DNA from: Marinihelvus fidelis
GTDB taxonomy: Bacteria > Pseudomonadota > Gammaproteobacteria > Xanthomonadales > SZUA-36
NCBI RefSeq assembly: GCF_008725655.1
Contig: NZ_VYXP01000003.1
Coordinates: forward strand, 310,001 to 374,000
Reading direction: 5' to 3'
Length of the DNA: 64,000 nt
Shown: positions 28,059 to 36,327 of the stretch, piece by piece
Numbering within the stretch: position 1 is the stretch's first letter
Layout: the number at the start of each line of letters is the position of its first letter
Notes under the pieces: generated by a model
Database searches by the model: none
Seen by the model: the letters and a program-made list of their open reading frames with translations, nothing else
What the model was told of the DNA's origin: nothing
Translations under genes and position numbers: made by a program

Positions 28059-28826
28059 TTAGTGACGGGCCGGGACCTCGACGCTGCCGGTCACGTTCTT
28101 GTGGCTGATGCCACCGCTGCCGTCCTTGCCGACACGGAAGTCGCCGCCGACATTGCGCACGCTGATGCTGCCGGACGAGTCGCGTTCGACCACCACGTCG
28201 CCCTGGACATTCTCGAACTGGATGCTGCCCGAACTGTCCCGCGACACCAGCACCGAGCCGTTGATGTCCTCACCGGAGATCTCACCTGAGCTGTCGCTGA
28301 CAATGTGCACATCACCCTCGATATCCTCGAGCTCGATACCACCGGAGGAATCCGACAGTTCGACCGGCCCGTTGACGTCAGAAATGTCGATATGGCCGGA
28401 GCTGTCCTTGACCTTCAGCGCGCCGACATTCTCGATGTCCATGCCGCCACTGCTGTCGCGTACGTCCAGGGGCAGGGTTTCCGGCACCCGGATCTCCAGG
28501 TCCACATAGGCGTAGCGGTTGCCGCCGAAAAAGCCGCCGTCGGTATCCGGAATGTCGACCGCGATCCGGGCCTCGTTGCCGGCTTCCAGGATCAGCCGGG
28601 TCTCGTCCAGCAGTTCCTGTGAAGAAGCACAGAGCCGCGCGACCACCTGGGCCGAGCCGGTGTCCGGGCGGCCCTCGATATCGAGGCTGCCGGCGGCGGC
28701 GTCGATTTTCAGCACGCTCGCGCCGGACAGGTCCAGCGAGCGGTCCAGCCGTTGTTCATGGTCGCAATCACCGGCCCAGGCGTTGCCTGCGGCCAGCACC
28801 AGTGCAATGGCACCCATTCGATACAT
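28059..28826 (-). CDS. DUF4097-like exported repeat protein (beta-solenoid)
   Basis: A 255-residue protein, start at ATG 28826 with GGGAG upstream; the earlier ATG at 28892 lacks a signal sequence at its front. After the signal peptide (IALVLAAGNAWA) and a short domain with two Cys, residues about 120-250 are seven tandem repeats of 17-19 residues, each opening with D-S-S-G (last copy DGSG) and continuing I-x-x-x-x-V/I-x-G-x-V-x-V. This is the ladder of a right-handed beta-solenoid as in DUF4097/putative adhesins. Function unknown; probably periplasmic or surface scaffold. It lies 85 bases downstream of the GSDH gene on the same strand. Confidence 0.75.
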   Translation of the reverse strand: MYRMGAIALVLAAGNAWAGDCDHEQRLDRSLDLSGASVLKIDAAAGSLDIEGRPDTGSAQVVARLCASSQELLDETRLILEAGNEARIAVDIPDTDGGFFGGNRYAYVDLEIRVPETLPLDVRDSSGGMDIENVGALKVKDSSGHIDISDVNGPVELSDSSGGIELEDIEGDVHIVSDSSGEISGEDINGSVLVSRDSSGSIQFENVQGDVVVERDSSGSISVRNVGGDFRVGKDGSGGISHKNVTGSVEVPARH

Positions 28827-28910
28827 GAGAAGTCTCCCTGTCAGTCCTGATTCGAGGGTTAGACGCTGCCCGTCCAAAAAGGGTTGAAACACCGGTCGAA
28901 TGGCCTCGAC

Positions 28911-30086
28911 TCAGCCGGCGCCCAGGCGCAGCAGCCGACCCTGCGAATCGCCGCGCTCGTCCTCCAGCACCCACAGCGCGCCGTCCGGACCCTCGACGAC
29001 ACAGCGGATGCGCGCGCCCAGCGGGTAACGCGCGACCTCGGTGGCGGCCGTGCCGTTCGCCTCGATGAACACCAGCCCCTGCGACTTCAGGCCACTGGCG
29101 ATGGCGTGACCAGCCCAGCGCGGGAACAGGTCGCCGCCATAGAACACCAGGTTGCCGGGGGCAATCATCGGGGTCCACGAGATGGCCGGGGCGGCGAAAT
29201 CGTCGCGGCTGTCGTGGTCGGGTATGGGGGTGCCGTCGTAGTGGCTGCCGTCGGAAACCACCGGCCAGCCATAATTCTGGCCGCGCACGACGGCGTTGAG
29301 TTCATCACCGCCGGCCGGTCCGTGTTCAAGGTCCCAGAGCACACCGTCGGGGCCGAAGGCCATGCCCAGGATGTTGCGGTGCCCGTACGACCAGATTTCC
29401 GGGTTGGCACCGTCCTGGCCAACGAAGGGGTTGTCGGCGGGCACGCTGCCATCGTCGTTGAGACGGACCACGGTGCCCAGCGTATTGCCCAGCTCCTGGG
29501 CCGGATCCATTTTCTGGCGGTCGCCCGAGGCGATCCAGAGGTACCCCTGCGGCCCGAACACGATGCGGTGGCTGTAGTGGCCGCGGCCGCTGACCTTCGG
29601 CGACTGGCGCCAGATGTCCTCGATATCGGTGAGTGAGCAGGCCTCGGCGCCGCAATCGAGCTTGCCACGCTGCACGACGGCGCCGCGGGTGTCGCCCTGC
29701 CCCGCCTCGGCGTAGCTGAAGTACACCCAGCCGTTGTCGGCGAAATCGGAGTGCGGCATCACATCGCCCAGGCCGCCCTGGCCACCCAGGTCCACTTCCG
29801 GTACGCCGGTCACCGGCAAGGTCACCGGCGCGGCACCCGCATCGTCCCAACGCAGCACCTTCATCGCACCCGGTTTTTCCGTGACCAGCAGGCGGCCATC
29901 AGGCAGGAATGCCATGGCCCAGGGCTGGTCGAAATCGGCCACGACGCTGACGCGGAATGCCGGATCGCCGGCAGCCCCTTCGCTGGACACCAGCGCGCCG
30001 GTCTCGACGGCCGTCGCCGTCGGGCTGCTGCAACCGGCAGCGGCCATGGCCAGGGGAATCATCGCGATCAACAGGCTTCGGCGCAT
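28911..30086 (-). CDS. PQQ-dependent sugar dehydrogenase lipoprotein
   Basis: A 391-residue member of the soluble aldose dehydrogenase/GSDH family, a six-bladed beta-propeller that oxidises aldoses with PQQ in the periplasm. The signal sequence ends AAAGCSS, a lipobox. Family blocks: FDQPWAMAFLPDGRLLVTEKPG, GGQGGLGDVMPHSDFADNGWVYFSYAE, GHYSHRIVFGPQGYLWIASGDR (with the conserved His), YGHRNILGMAFGPDG, EHGPAGGDELNAVVRGQNYGWP and GNLVFYGGDLFPRW. Length is normal. No PQQ synthesis genes are in the window. It is divergent from the TPP riboswitch unit. Confidence 0.9.
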   Translation of the reverse strand: MRRSLLIAMIPLAMAAAGCSSPTATAVETGALVSSEGAAGDPAFRVSVVADFDQPWAMAFLPDGRLLVTEKPGAMKVLRWDDAGAAPVTLPVTGVPEVDLGGQGGLGDVMPHSDFADNGWVYFSYAEAGQGDTRGAVVQRGKLDCGAEACSLTDIEDIWRQSPKVSGRGHYSHRIVFGPQGYLWIASGDRQKMDPAQELGNTLGTVVRLNDDGSVPADNPFVGQDGANPEIWSYGHRNILGMAFGPDGVLWDLEHGPAGGDELNAVVRGQNYGWPVVSDGSHYDGTPIPDHDSRDDFAAPAISWTPMIAPGNLVFYGGDLFPRWAGHAIASGLKSQGLVFIEANGTAATEVARYPLGARIRCVVEGPDGALWVLEDERGDSQGRLLRLGAG

Positions 30087-30141
30087 CGTTTTCGACCTCC
30101 AGTCGTTCTCTGTGCGGTATGCGGGAAACCCTCATCATAAC

Positions 30142-30170
30142 CTGACACCGCGCCGCGCCCTGCGTATAAT
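30142..30170 (+). promoter_or_regulatory. sigma70-type promoter for the TPP riboswitch transcript
   Basis: CTGACA at 30142-30147 and a perfect TATAAT at 30165-30170 are separated by 17 bases. Transcription would begin near 30177, just before the riboswitch aptamer. Confidence 0.8.
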
Positions 30171-30180
30171 CGCCGTCGAT

Positions 30181-30275
30181 CCTGGGGTGGCACGGCGCTG
30201 CGAGCGCACGGGCCTGAGACGCGGAACGCGAACCCATTGAACCTGATCCGGCTAGTACCGGCGTAGGGACGGACG
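30181..30275 (+). promoter_or_regulatory. TPP riboswitch (THI element)
   Basis: The aptamer shows the diagnostic conserved blocks in order: GGGGTG, then CTGAGA, then AACCCATTGAACCTGATC, then CCGGCTAGTACCGGCGTAGGGA. These form the pyrimidine and pyrophosphate arms of the thiamin pyrophosphate aptamer. Downstream, ACTCCA at 30309-30314 can pair with TGGAGT at 30325-30330 which overlaps the GGAG ribosome binding site of the receptor gene, so ligand binding probably blocks translation. Confidence 0.93.
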
Positions 30276-30334
30276 CTTCATTTCGATCCAACCCCGCTCG
30301 AACCCCGGACTCCACGCACTGATTTGGAGTTCCG

Positions 30335-32530
30335 ATGAACACACGTATCACCACCTGCGCGGCACTGGCCGCGAGCCTGTTGCCCTGCACGCCGTTGCTG
30401 GCGCAACCCTCCACGTCTTCCGGTACCGGCCACGACACCGTGCTGGAGGAAATCATCGTCACCGCCGAGTTCCGCCCGGTCAGCGCGCTGGACACCGCCG
30501 CCAGCGTCAGCGTCTTCGGTGAACACGCCATCGAGACCCGCGGCGCGGTGCATGTCGAGCAGCTGCTGAACCTGGCGCCGAACGTGAATTTCTCCGCCGG
30601 CGCGTCGCGCGGGCGCTATTTCCAGGTTCGCGGCATCGGCGAGCGCAGCCAGTTCGTCGAGCCCATCAACCCGTCCGTGGGCCTGGTCATCGACGGCATG
30701 GACTTCACCGGCATCGGCGGCGCGGCCACGACCATGGACCTGGCGCAGGTGGAGATCCTGCGCGGCCCGCAGGGCACGCTGTTTGGCGCCAACGCGCTGG
30801 CCGGCATGATCCACATGGTCTCCAACGCGCCCGGGGCCGAGTTTGGCGGCAGCGCGGAGTTCACCTACGGCAATTTCGACCGACTGACCGTGGGCGCCGC
30901 GGTCGGCGGTCCGGCCGGAGACACCGTGAGCTGGCGACTGGCCGCGCAGGTCAATCGCGCCGACGGCTGGTACGACAACACCTACCTGGGCCGGCCGACC
31001 AACGACATCGACGAGGGCTTCGCCCGCGGCCGCCTGGCCTGGGCCGTGAGCGACGACATCGACCTGGGCCTGGTGCTGTTCCTGGCCGATATCGACAACG
31101 GCTACGACGCGTTCTCGCTGGACAACACCCTGGAGACCCTGTCCGACGAGCCCGGTCAGGACACGCTGGAGGCCACCGGCCTGGCCGTGAACGCGGACTG
31201 GCGCCTGAACGACAGCCTGGACCTGCAGGCCGCGCTCAGCCACGTCGATGCCGACGCCGTGTACAGCTATGACGAGGACTGGAGCCATACCGGCATCTGT
31301 GACGGCACGGCCTGCGATTCGGAGGACTGGGGCTTCGACTGGTGGTACAGCTCGTTTGACGCCTACACTCGCAACAACCGCAACACCGCGGCTGATGTCC
31401 GCCTGCTGGGCGAGGCCGGTCGCGTCAACTGGACCACCGGCGCCTACTACCGCGACCAGCAACAGGGCCTGCAGCGCGACTACACCTACGCCGCCGGTCG
31501 CTTCGACAGCCAGTTCGACAGCCGCAATGCGGCCCTCTACGGCCAGCTGGACTTTGCCATGGCCGAGCGCTGGACCCTGGTGACCGGCCTGCGCTGGGAA
31601 ACCCGCGACTGGGACTACGCCGACAACACGCCGACCGCCGACGATGACGGCGACGAGTCGTACTGGGGCGGCCGGCTGGCGCTGGAGTACCGCACCGATG
31701 CCGGCACCTTGTTCTACGCGCTAGTGTCGCGCGGCTACAAGCCCGGAGGCTACAACGCCGCGCTGGCCGCGGAGTTGCCGGACCTGGAGGCCATGGGCAT
31801 CGAGGTGCCCGAGGGCGCGCTGGTCTTCGACGGCGAGACACTGCTGAACTACGAGGCCGGCATCAAGGGCCTGTTCCTGGACGACCAGCTGCGCCTGGCC
31901 GCCTCGGCGTTCTACCAGGACCGCGACGATGTGCAGGTCAAGCAGTCCATCGTCATCCCCGACGACCCGGCCGCCAGCGCCTGCCCCTGCGTGTTCATCG
32001 ACAGCCTGCAGAACGCTGCCGGCGGCGTGAACTACGGCCTGGAACTGGAGGCCGACTGGCAGCTGGCCGCGCGTTGGCGGCTGTTCGGCACGCTGGGCCT
32101 GCTGCGTACCGAGTACCGCGACTTCCTCAGCTACACGCACGCCGACGCCGACCCCGAAAACGGCGTGCCCTACGACATGGGCGGCCGCGACCAGGCCCAC
32201 GCGCCGCGCTACCAATACACGGTCGGCATCGAGTTCGAGCCCGCCAGCGACTGGCTGGTACAGGCCGACATCGAGGGCAAGGACCGCTTCTACGCCTCCG
32301 CCAGCCACGATGAGCGCACGGCGGCTTACGCGCTGATCAACCTGCGTGTCAGCTGGCAGCTGGGCGACTGGCGGCTGTCCGCCTGGGGCCGCAACCTGGC
32401 CGACGAGGACGTGCAGGTGCGCGGCTTTGGTGGCTTTGGCAACGACCCGCGAAAGCTCTACGAGGTGGAACCCTACTTCCAGCTGGGCGAACCCCGGGCC
32501 TACGGCCTGACGGCCACCTGGACGTACTAG
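30335..32530 (+). CDS. TonB-dependent receptor under TPP riboswitch control, likely thiamin uptake
   Basis: A 731-residue outer-membrane receptor. Signal peptide [23 protein letters not shown], then a TonB box-like segment [11 protein letters not shown], a plug domain ([80 protein letters not shown]) and a 22-strand barrel ending TATWTY with a terminal aromatic. Position 60 bases after a TPP riboswitch strongly suggests thiamin or a thiamin precursor as cargo; the sequence itself only shows the receptor class. The nearest genes downstream are unrelated. Confidence 0.92.
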   Translation: MNTRITTCAALAASLLPCTPLLAQPSTSSGTGHDTVLEEIIVTAEFRPVSALDTAASVSVFGEHAIETRGAVHVEQLLNLAPNVNFSAGASRGRYFQVRGIGERSQFVEPINPSVGLVIDGMDFTGIGGAATTMDLAQVEILRGPQGTLFGANALAGMIHMVSNAPGAEFGGSAEFTYGNFDRLTVGAAVGGPAGDTVSWRLAAQVNRADGWYDNTYLGRPTNDIDEGFARGRLAWAVSDDIDLGLVLFLADIDNGYDAFSLDNTLETLSDEPGQDTLEATGLAVNADWRLNDSLDLQAALSHVDADAVYSYDEDWSHTGICDGTACDSEDWGFDWWYSSFDAYTRNNRNTAADVRLLGEAGRVNWTTGAYYRDQQQGLQRDYTYAAGRFDSQFDSRNAALYGQLDFAMAERWTLVTGLRWETRDWDYADNTPTADDDGDESYWGGRLALEYRTDAGTLFYALVSRGYKPGGYNAALAAELPDLEAMGIEVPEGALVFDGETLLNYEAGIKGLFLDDQLRLAASAFYQDRDDVQVKQSIVIPDDPAASACPCVFIDSLQNAAGGVNYGLELEADWQLAARWRLFGTLGLLRTEYRDFLSYTHADADPENGVPYDMGGRDQAHAPRYQYTVGIEFEPASDWLVQADIEGKDRFYASASHDERTAAYALINLRVSWQLGDWRLSAWGRNLADEDVQVRGFGGFGNDPRKLYEVEPYFQLGEPRAYGLTATWTY

Positions 32531-32613
32531 TCCGATCGAATCGCCGTGGCCGCCACATTGCGCGGCCACGGCGCACTGCCTACCATGCACAGTCCCGAAC
32601 CGGAGATTGACGC

Positions 32614-32931
32614 ATGAGCGAGCTGTCCCAAGCCGAGCAGACCGAACTGGAGGCCGCGGCCTTCCGCACCCTGGTCGCGCACCTGCAAAAACGCACCGAC
32701 GTGCAGAACATCGAGCTGATGAACCTGGCCGGATTCTGTCGCAACTGCCTGTCGCGCTGGCTGACCGAGGCCGCCGCCGAGCGGGGTACCGAACTGGACA
32801 TGGACGCGGCCCGCGCCTGGGTCTACGGCATGCCCTATGCCGACTGGAAAGAACGCCACCAGGCCCCCGCGACGCCGGAGCAGCAGGCCGCGTTCAAGAA
32901 CGTCATGGCCGACCCGGACCTGACCTCCTGA
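32614..32931 (+). CDS. DUF1244 family protein
   Basis: A 105-residue soluble protein. The block [34 protein letters not shown] and the segment [18 protein letters not shown] are the DUF1244 signature; it is conserved across many proteobacteria with unknown biochemical role. The Cys pair FCRNC could bind metal. Start at ATG 32614. The following YcgN gene overlaps its stop, so the two form an operon. Confidence 0.85.
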   Translation: MSELSQAEQTELEAAAFRTLVAHLQKRTDVQNIELMNLAGFCRNCLSRWLTEAAAERGTELDMDAARAWVYGMPYADWKERHQAPATPEQQAAFKNVMADPDLTS

Positions 32932-33362
32932 GCACACCGGAAAAACCCTTCTGGGAGACCAAGTCGCTGGCGGACATGAACGCCGCGGAATGGGAGTCCC
33001 TGTGCGACGGCTGCGCACTGTGCTGCCTGCACAAGCTCGAGGACGAGGACACCGGCGAGGTGTGGTTCACCAACGTCGCCTGCCGCCTGCTCGACACCGA
33101 GGCCTGCCGCTGCACCGACTACGCCCACCGGGCCGAGAAAGTCGCGGCCTGCCTACAGCTCTCGGCCGACCGGCCGGAAGCCTTTGAATGGCTGCCCTCG
33201 ACCTGCGCCTACCGGCGCCTGTCACGCGGCCAGGGCCTGGCCGACTGGCACCCGCTGGTCAGTGGCGACCCGGACAGCGTCCACCGCGCCGGCATCTCGA
33301 TGAAAGGCCAGATGGTCTCCGAGCTCGACGACCCCGAACCGACCCAGTTCCAGCGCCGCTGA
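32928..33362 (+). CDS. YcgN family cysteine cluster protein, apparent CTG start
   Basis: A 144-residue protein of the UPF0260/YcgN family. [34 protein letters not shown] matches the family N-terminus, followed by a Cys-rich core ([11 protein letters not shown]) and [16 protein letters not shown]. No ATG, GTG or TTG lies in frame upstream of KPFWETK, so the best start is the CTG at 32928, which overlaps the DUF1244 stop (CTGA). An ATG at 32976 would drop the conserved KPFWETK. Metal binding by the cysteine cluster is likely but unproven. Confidence 0.78.
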   Translation: MSTPEKPFWETKSLADMNAAEWESLCDGCALCCLHKLEDEDTGEVWFTNVACRLLDTEACRCTDYAHRAEKVAACLQLSADRPEAFEWLPSTCAYRRLSRGQGLADWHPLVSGDPDSVHRAGISMKGQMVSELDDPEPTQFQRR

Positions 33363-33417
33363 GTGCCCGGCTGGCTTACAATAGCCGGCTCACAGAAACA
33401 CCATCGCGCGAGCCGTT

Positions 33418-34953
33418 ATGACCACTGCCCAGAATATCCAGTTCCAGTTTCAACAGGCCCGGCAGGCCTACGCCAGGGGCGCCTGGGCCGAGGCCCTGGC
33501 GGCCTGTGATCGCCTGCAGCGACAGGTTGGCCGCAGTGAAGAGGTGCTGAACCTGCGCGCCATGTCACTGCTGGCGCTTGATCGCGGCCCCGAGGCGGCC
33601 GCGACCCTTCGTGAAGCACTCAAGCGCAAGCCCAACTCGGCCGGCATGAACCTGAACGCGGCGCGCATCGACCTGGCCCTTGGCAACCCGAAGGGCGCCA
33701 AGCGCCACGCCATGACCGCGGCGCGCGCCGCCAGCAACGACGCCCGCGTGCTCTACCAGGCGGCGCTGCTCTGCCGCCAGTGCGGCGACTACCCCACGGC
33801 GTTGCGCCTGGTCGACCGCTGCCAGGCCCGCGAGCCGGGACTGTCGGATGCCTGGTACCTGAAAGGTTCAATGCTGCTGGACCAGGGTGACGCCGACAAC
33901 GCCGCCATCCAGTTCGAGCAGGCGCTGGCGCACAACCCGGCCAACGCCCGCGCCATGGCGGACCTGGCGCGGCTGCGCGGGGAACTGGACAAGGACGACC
34001 GGCTGATGGTGATGCTGGAGGGCATGGCCACGCGCGGCCGTGAGACCTGGGCCCGTTCCTGTGCGTTGTTCGCGCTGGCCGACCTGCGTGCCCGCGCCGG
34101 TGACGCTGAAGCCGCGGCGGCGCTGTACCAGCGCGCCAACGAGCTGGGCAACCAGGTCCGGCCATTTAACTTCGACGCCTGGCTGCGACAGCAGGACGAG
34201 ACGCTGTCGGCCTACATGGACCTTGTACCGCAGGGCGCGCCGGGGCACGGCAACGGCGCCGGCCTGGTCTTCCTGGTCGGCATGCCGCGTTCCGGCACCA
34301 GCCTGTGCGAACAGGTGCTGGCCGGTCATCCGGACGTGCTGGCCGCCGGTGAGCTGCACGCCATGGCCGCCATCGAAACACTGGCTGCCAGGGGCAATAC
34401 GGATGAGAGTCTGCGCCGGCACTACATCGAGGCCCTGCCGGCGGACCATGGCCGTTACCGGCTGACCACCGACAAGCTGCCGATGAACTTCGAACGCGTC
34501 GGCCTGATCCACCGCCTGTTCCCTGGCGCGCGCTTCATTCACTGCACGCGTCACCCGCTGGACGTGGTGCTGTCCTGCTACCAGCAGGACTTCCAGGCCG
34601 GCGTCAAATGGGCCTTCAGCCTGGACCGCATCGCCCAGGTCTACCAGGCCCAGGACCGCCTGATGAAACATTGGAAAGAAAAGCTGCCGGAACACATCAC
34701 CGAGGTCCGCTACGAGGACCTGGTTGGCGACCTGCCGGCCACGGCAAGCGCGCTGACCACGTTCCTGGGTATCGAGCCGGACGACGCCATGCTGGCGCCG
34801 GAAGCCATCGACCGCACCGTGCAGACGGCCAGCCGCCTGCAGGTCCGCGAGGCCGTGCACACGCGGTCCGTGGACAAGTGGCGCGCCTACGAAGACCTGC
34901 TGGCGCCCGCGATCGAGCGCCTGGGCGACCTTATTCCAGCGCCTGGTAAATAA
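33418..34953 (+). CDS. TPR-sulfotransferase fusion
   Basis: A 511-residue protein. Residues about 1-245 are five to six tetratricopeptide-like helical hairpins (for example AWYLKGSMLLDQGDADNAAIQFEQAL, then AHNPANARAMADLARL). Residues about 270-500 are a sulfotransferase domain with the PAPS-binding P-loop GMPRSGTSLCEQVLAGHP near residue 287, the FIHCTRHPLDVVLSCYQQDF 3'-phosphate motif and a C-terminal RSVDKWRAYEDLL. Such fusions transfer sulfate to unknown acceptors; no cysteine-desulfation genes are next to it. It ends inside the convergent serine hydrolase gene (23-base overlap). Confidence 0.85.
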   Translation: MTTAQNIQFQFQQARQAYARGAWAEALAACDRLQRQVGRSEEVLNLRAMSLLALDRGPEAAATLREALKRKPNSAGMNLNAARIDLALGNPKGAKRHAMTAARAASNDARVLYQAALLCRQCGDYPTALRLVDRCQAREPGLSDAWYLKGSMLLDQGDADNAAIQFEQALAHNPANARAMADLARLRGELDKDDRLMVMLEGMATRGRETWARSCALFALADLRARAGDAEAAAALYQRANELGNQVRPFNFDAWLRQQDETLSAYMDLVPQGAPGHGNGAGLVFLVGMPRSGTSLCEQVLAGHPDVLAAGELHAMAAIETLAARGNTDESLRRHYIEALPADHGRYRLTTDKLPMNFERVGLIHRLFPGARFIHCTRHPLDVVLSCYQQDFQAGVKWAFSLDRIAQVYQAQDRLMKHWKEKLPEHITEVRYEDLVGDLPATASALTTFLGIEPDDAMLAPEAIDRTVQTASRLQVREAVHTRSVDKWRAYEDLLAPAIERLGDLIPAPGK

Positions 34954-36193
34954 GCGTCCGCAGCTTGGCGTGATCGTCCAGGTTGCCGGACGGGATGACC
35001 TGCGTGAAGTAAACCACCACCAGCCCCTCGGCCGGGTCGACCCAGTAGGTCGAGTGGTAGGCGCCACCCCAGGCGTAGTCACCCACCGATGACGGTACGC
35101 CACGCACACCCACGTCCAGCGTGACCTTGAAGCCCAGGCCGAAACCCATGCCGGCGTCCCAGGGGTACATGGACGGGTCGGCCAGGTGATTGACCGTCAT
35201 CAGCTGCACCGATTTGCGTGACAGCACCCGCGCACCATCCAGTTCACCTTCGTTGGCGAGCATCTGCAGGAAGCGCGCGTAGTCGTGCGCGGTGGACAGC
35301 AGGCCGGCGCCGGCCGACAGGCTCTTGCGCGGACCCTCAACGTAGCCGCCCTGCCCGGTCATGTTGCTCTCCGCCGGCGAGCGCGCCAGCGATCCATCTT
35401 CGGTCACCGCGTAGACGGTGGCCAGGCGGCCGGTTTTGTCGGCCGGCAGGTAGAAATGCGTATCGGTCATGCCCAGCGGCGTGAAGATGCGCTCGGCCAG
35501 GAAGGCGTCCAGCGCCATGCCCGCAGCGACCTCGACCACGGCGCCCAGGATGTCGGTGGAATAGCCGTAGACCCATTCCTCACCCGGCTGGGCGTCGAAC
35601 GGCAAGGCCGCCATCCGCCGGACCGTCTCGCGGATAGGTTCGTCGCGGTCGGCGAAATACCAGCCCTGGATGCCGGCGTCCGCCCAGGCATCGGCGGCGG
35701 TGCCGTAACCGTAATCCACGCCTGAGGTGTGCGTCAGCAGGTCGCGAACCGTGATCGCGCGTTTCGCCGGAACGACTTCGTAGGCACCATCTTCGCCGGC
35801 CACGGCGACCTGGGTCTGCGCGAACTCGGGCAGGTAGCGCGACACCGGGTCGCCGATCAGCAGCCGGCCCTCCTCCTGCAGGATCATCGCCGCCACGCTG
35901 ACAATCGCCTTGGTCTGCGAGGCGATGCGGAAGATCGCGTCCTCGGTCATCGGCGATTGCGACTCGATATCGCGCCAGCCATGCACACCCTTGTATGCCA
36001 CTTCGCCGTCCTTCAGCACCAGGGTCACGGTGCCCGGCAGGTCGCCGCGCTCGGTGTAGGTGGTAAAGAACTGGTCAAGCCGTTGCAGGCGCTGGTCGGA
36101 CAGGCCATCGGCCGCGCCGGCGGCGGATGCGAGCAATGCCAGGCTGGTGGCGGTGGCCAGCGCCAGGTGCCGGAGAATGCGTCGAGTATTCAT
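34931..36193 (-). CDS. exported serine hydrolase, class C beta-lactamase fold
   Basis: A 420-residue periplasmic hydrolase of the EstB/class C beta-lactamase-like family. The signal peptide ends ASAAGAADG. The catalytic Ser-x-x-Lys is in FRIASQTKAIVSVA (SQTK), the Tyr motif is YGYSTDILGAVVEV, and WGGAYHSTYWVDP stands where the KTG-like motif is expected. Members act as esterases, peptidases or amidohydrolases more often than as beta-lactamases, so resistance cannot be claimed. Start at ATG 36193. Downstream overlaps the TPR-sulfotransferase end. Confidence 0.87.
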   Translation of the reverse strand: MNTRRILRHLALATATSLALLASAAGAADGLSDQRLQRLDQFFTTYTERGDLPGTVTLVLKDGEVAYKGVHGWRDIESQSPMTEDAIFRIASQTKAIVSVAAMILQEEGRLLIGDPVSRYLPEFAQTQVAVAGEDGAYEVVPAKRAITVRDLLTHTSGVDYGYGTAADAWADAGIQGWYFADRDEPIRETVRRMAALPFDAQPGEEWVYGYSTDILGAVVEVAAGMALDAFLAERIFTPLGMTDTHFYLPADKTGRLATVYAVTEDGSLARSPAESNMTGQGGYVEGPRKSLSAGAGLLSTAHDYARFLQMLANEGELDGARVLSRKSVQLMTVNHLADPSMYPWDAGMGFGLGFKVTLDVGVRGVPSSVGDYAWGGAYHSTYWVDPAEGLVVVYFTQVIPSGNLDDHAKLRTLIYQALE

Positions 36194-36269
36194 GATGTTG
36201 ATTTCCCTGCTTGTTATTGTTGATCGGTGCTTTTCAATGAGCGTTACTGGGGGTTATACACCAGCGAAA

Positions 36270-36301
36270 AGTAAAAGGGCCACCCTCGCGGGCGGCCCTT
36301 T
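36270..36301 (-). terminator. intrinsic terminator of the M6 protease gene
   Basis: AAAGGGCC at 36274-36281 and its complement GGCCCTTT at 36294-36301 form a stem; on the minus strand it is followed by a T-rich stretch TTTTACTTTT. It lies just after the M6 protease stop at 36328. Confidence 0.8.
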
Positions 36302-36327
36302 CAGGTCTTGCTTCGGTTAGCGCGGCG

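Noticed and set aside
34931-36193. Antibiotic-resistance beta-lactamase
   Set aside because: The fold is right but the third motif is not the standard KTG, and most members of this branch are esterases or peptidases.
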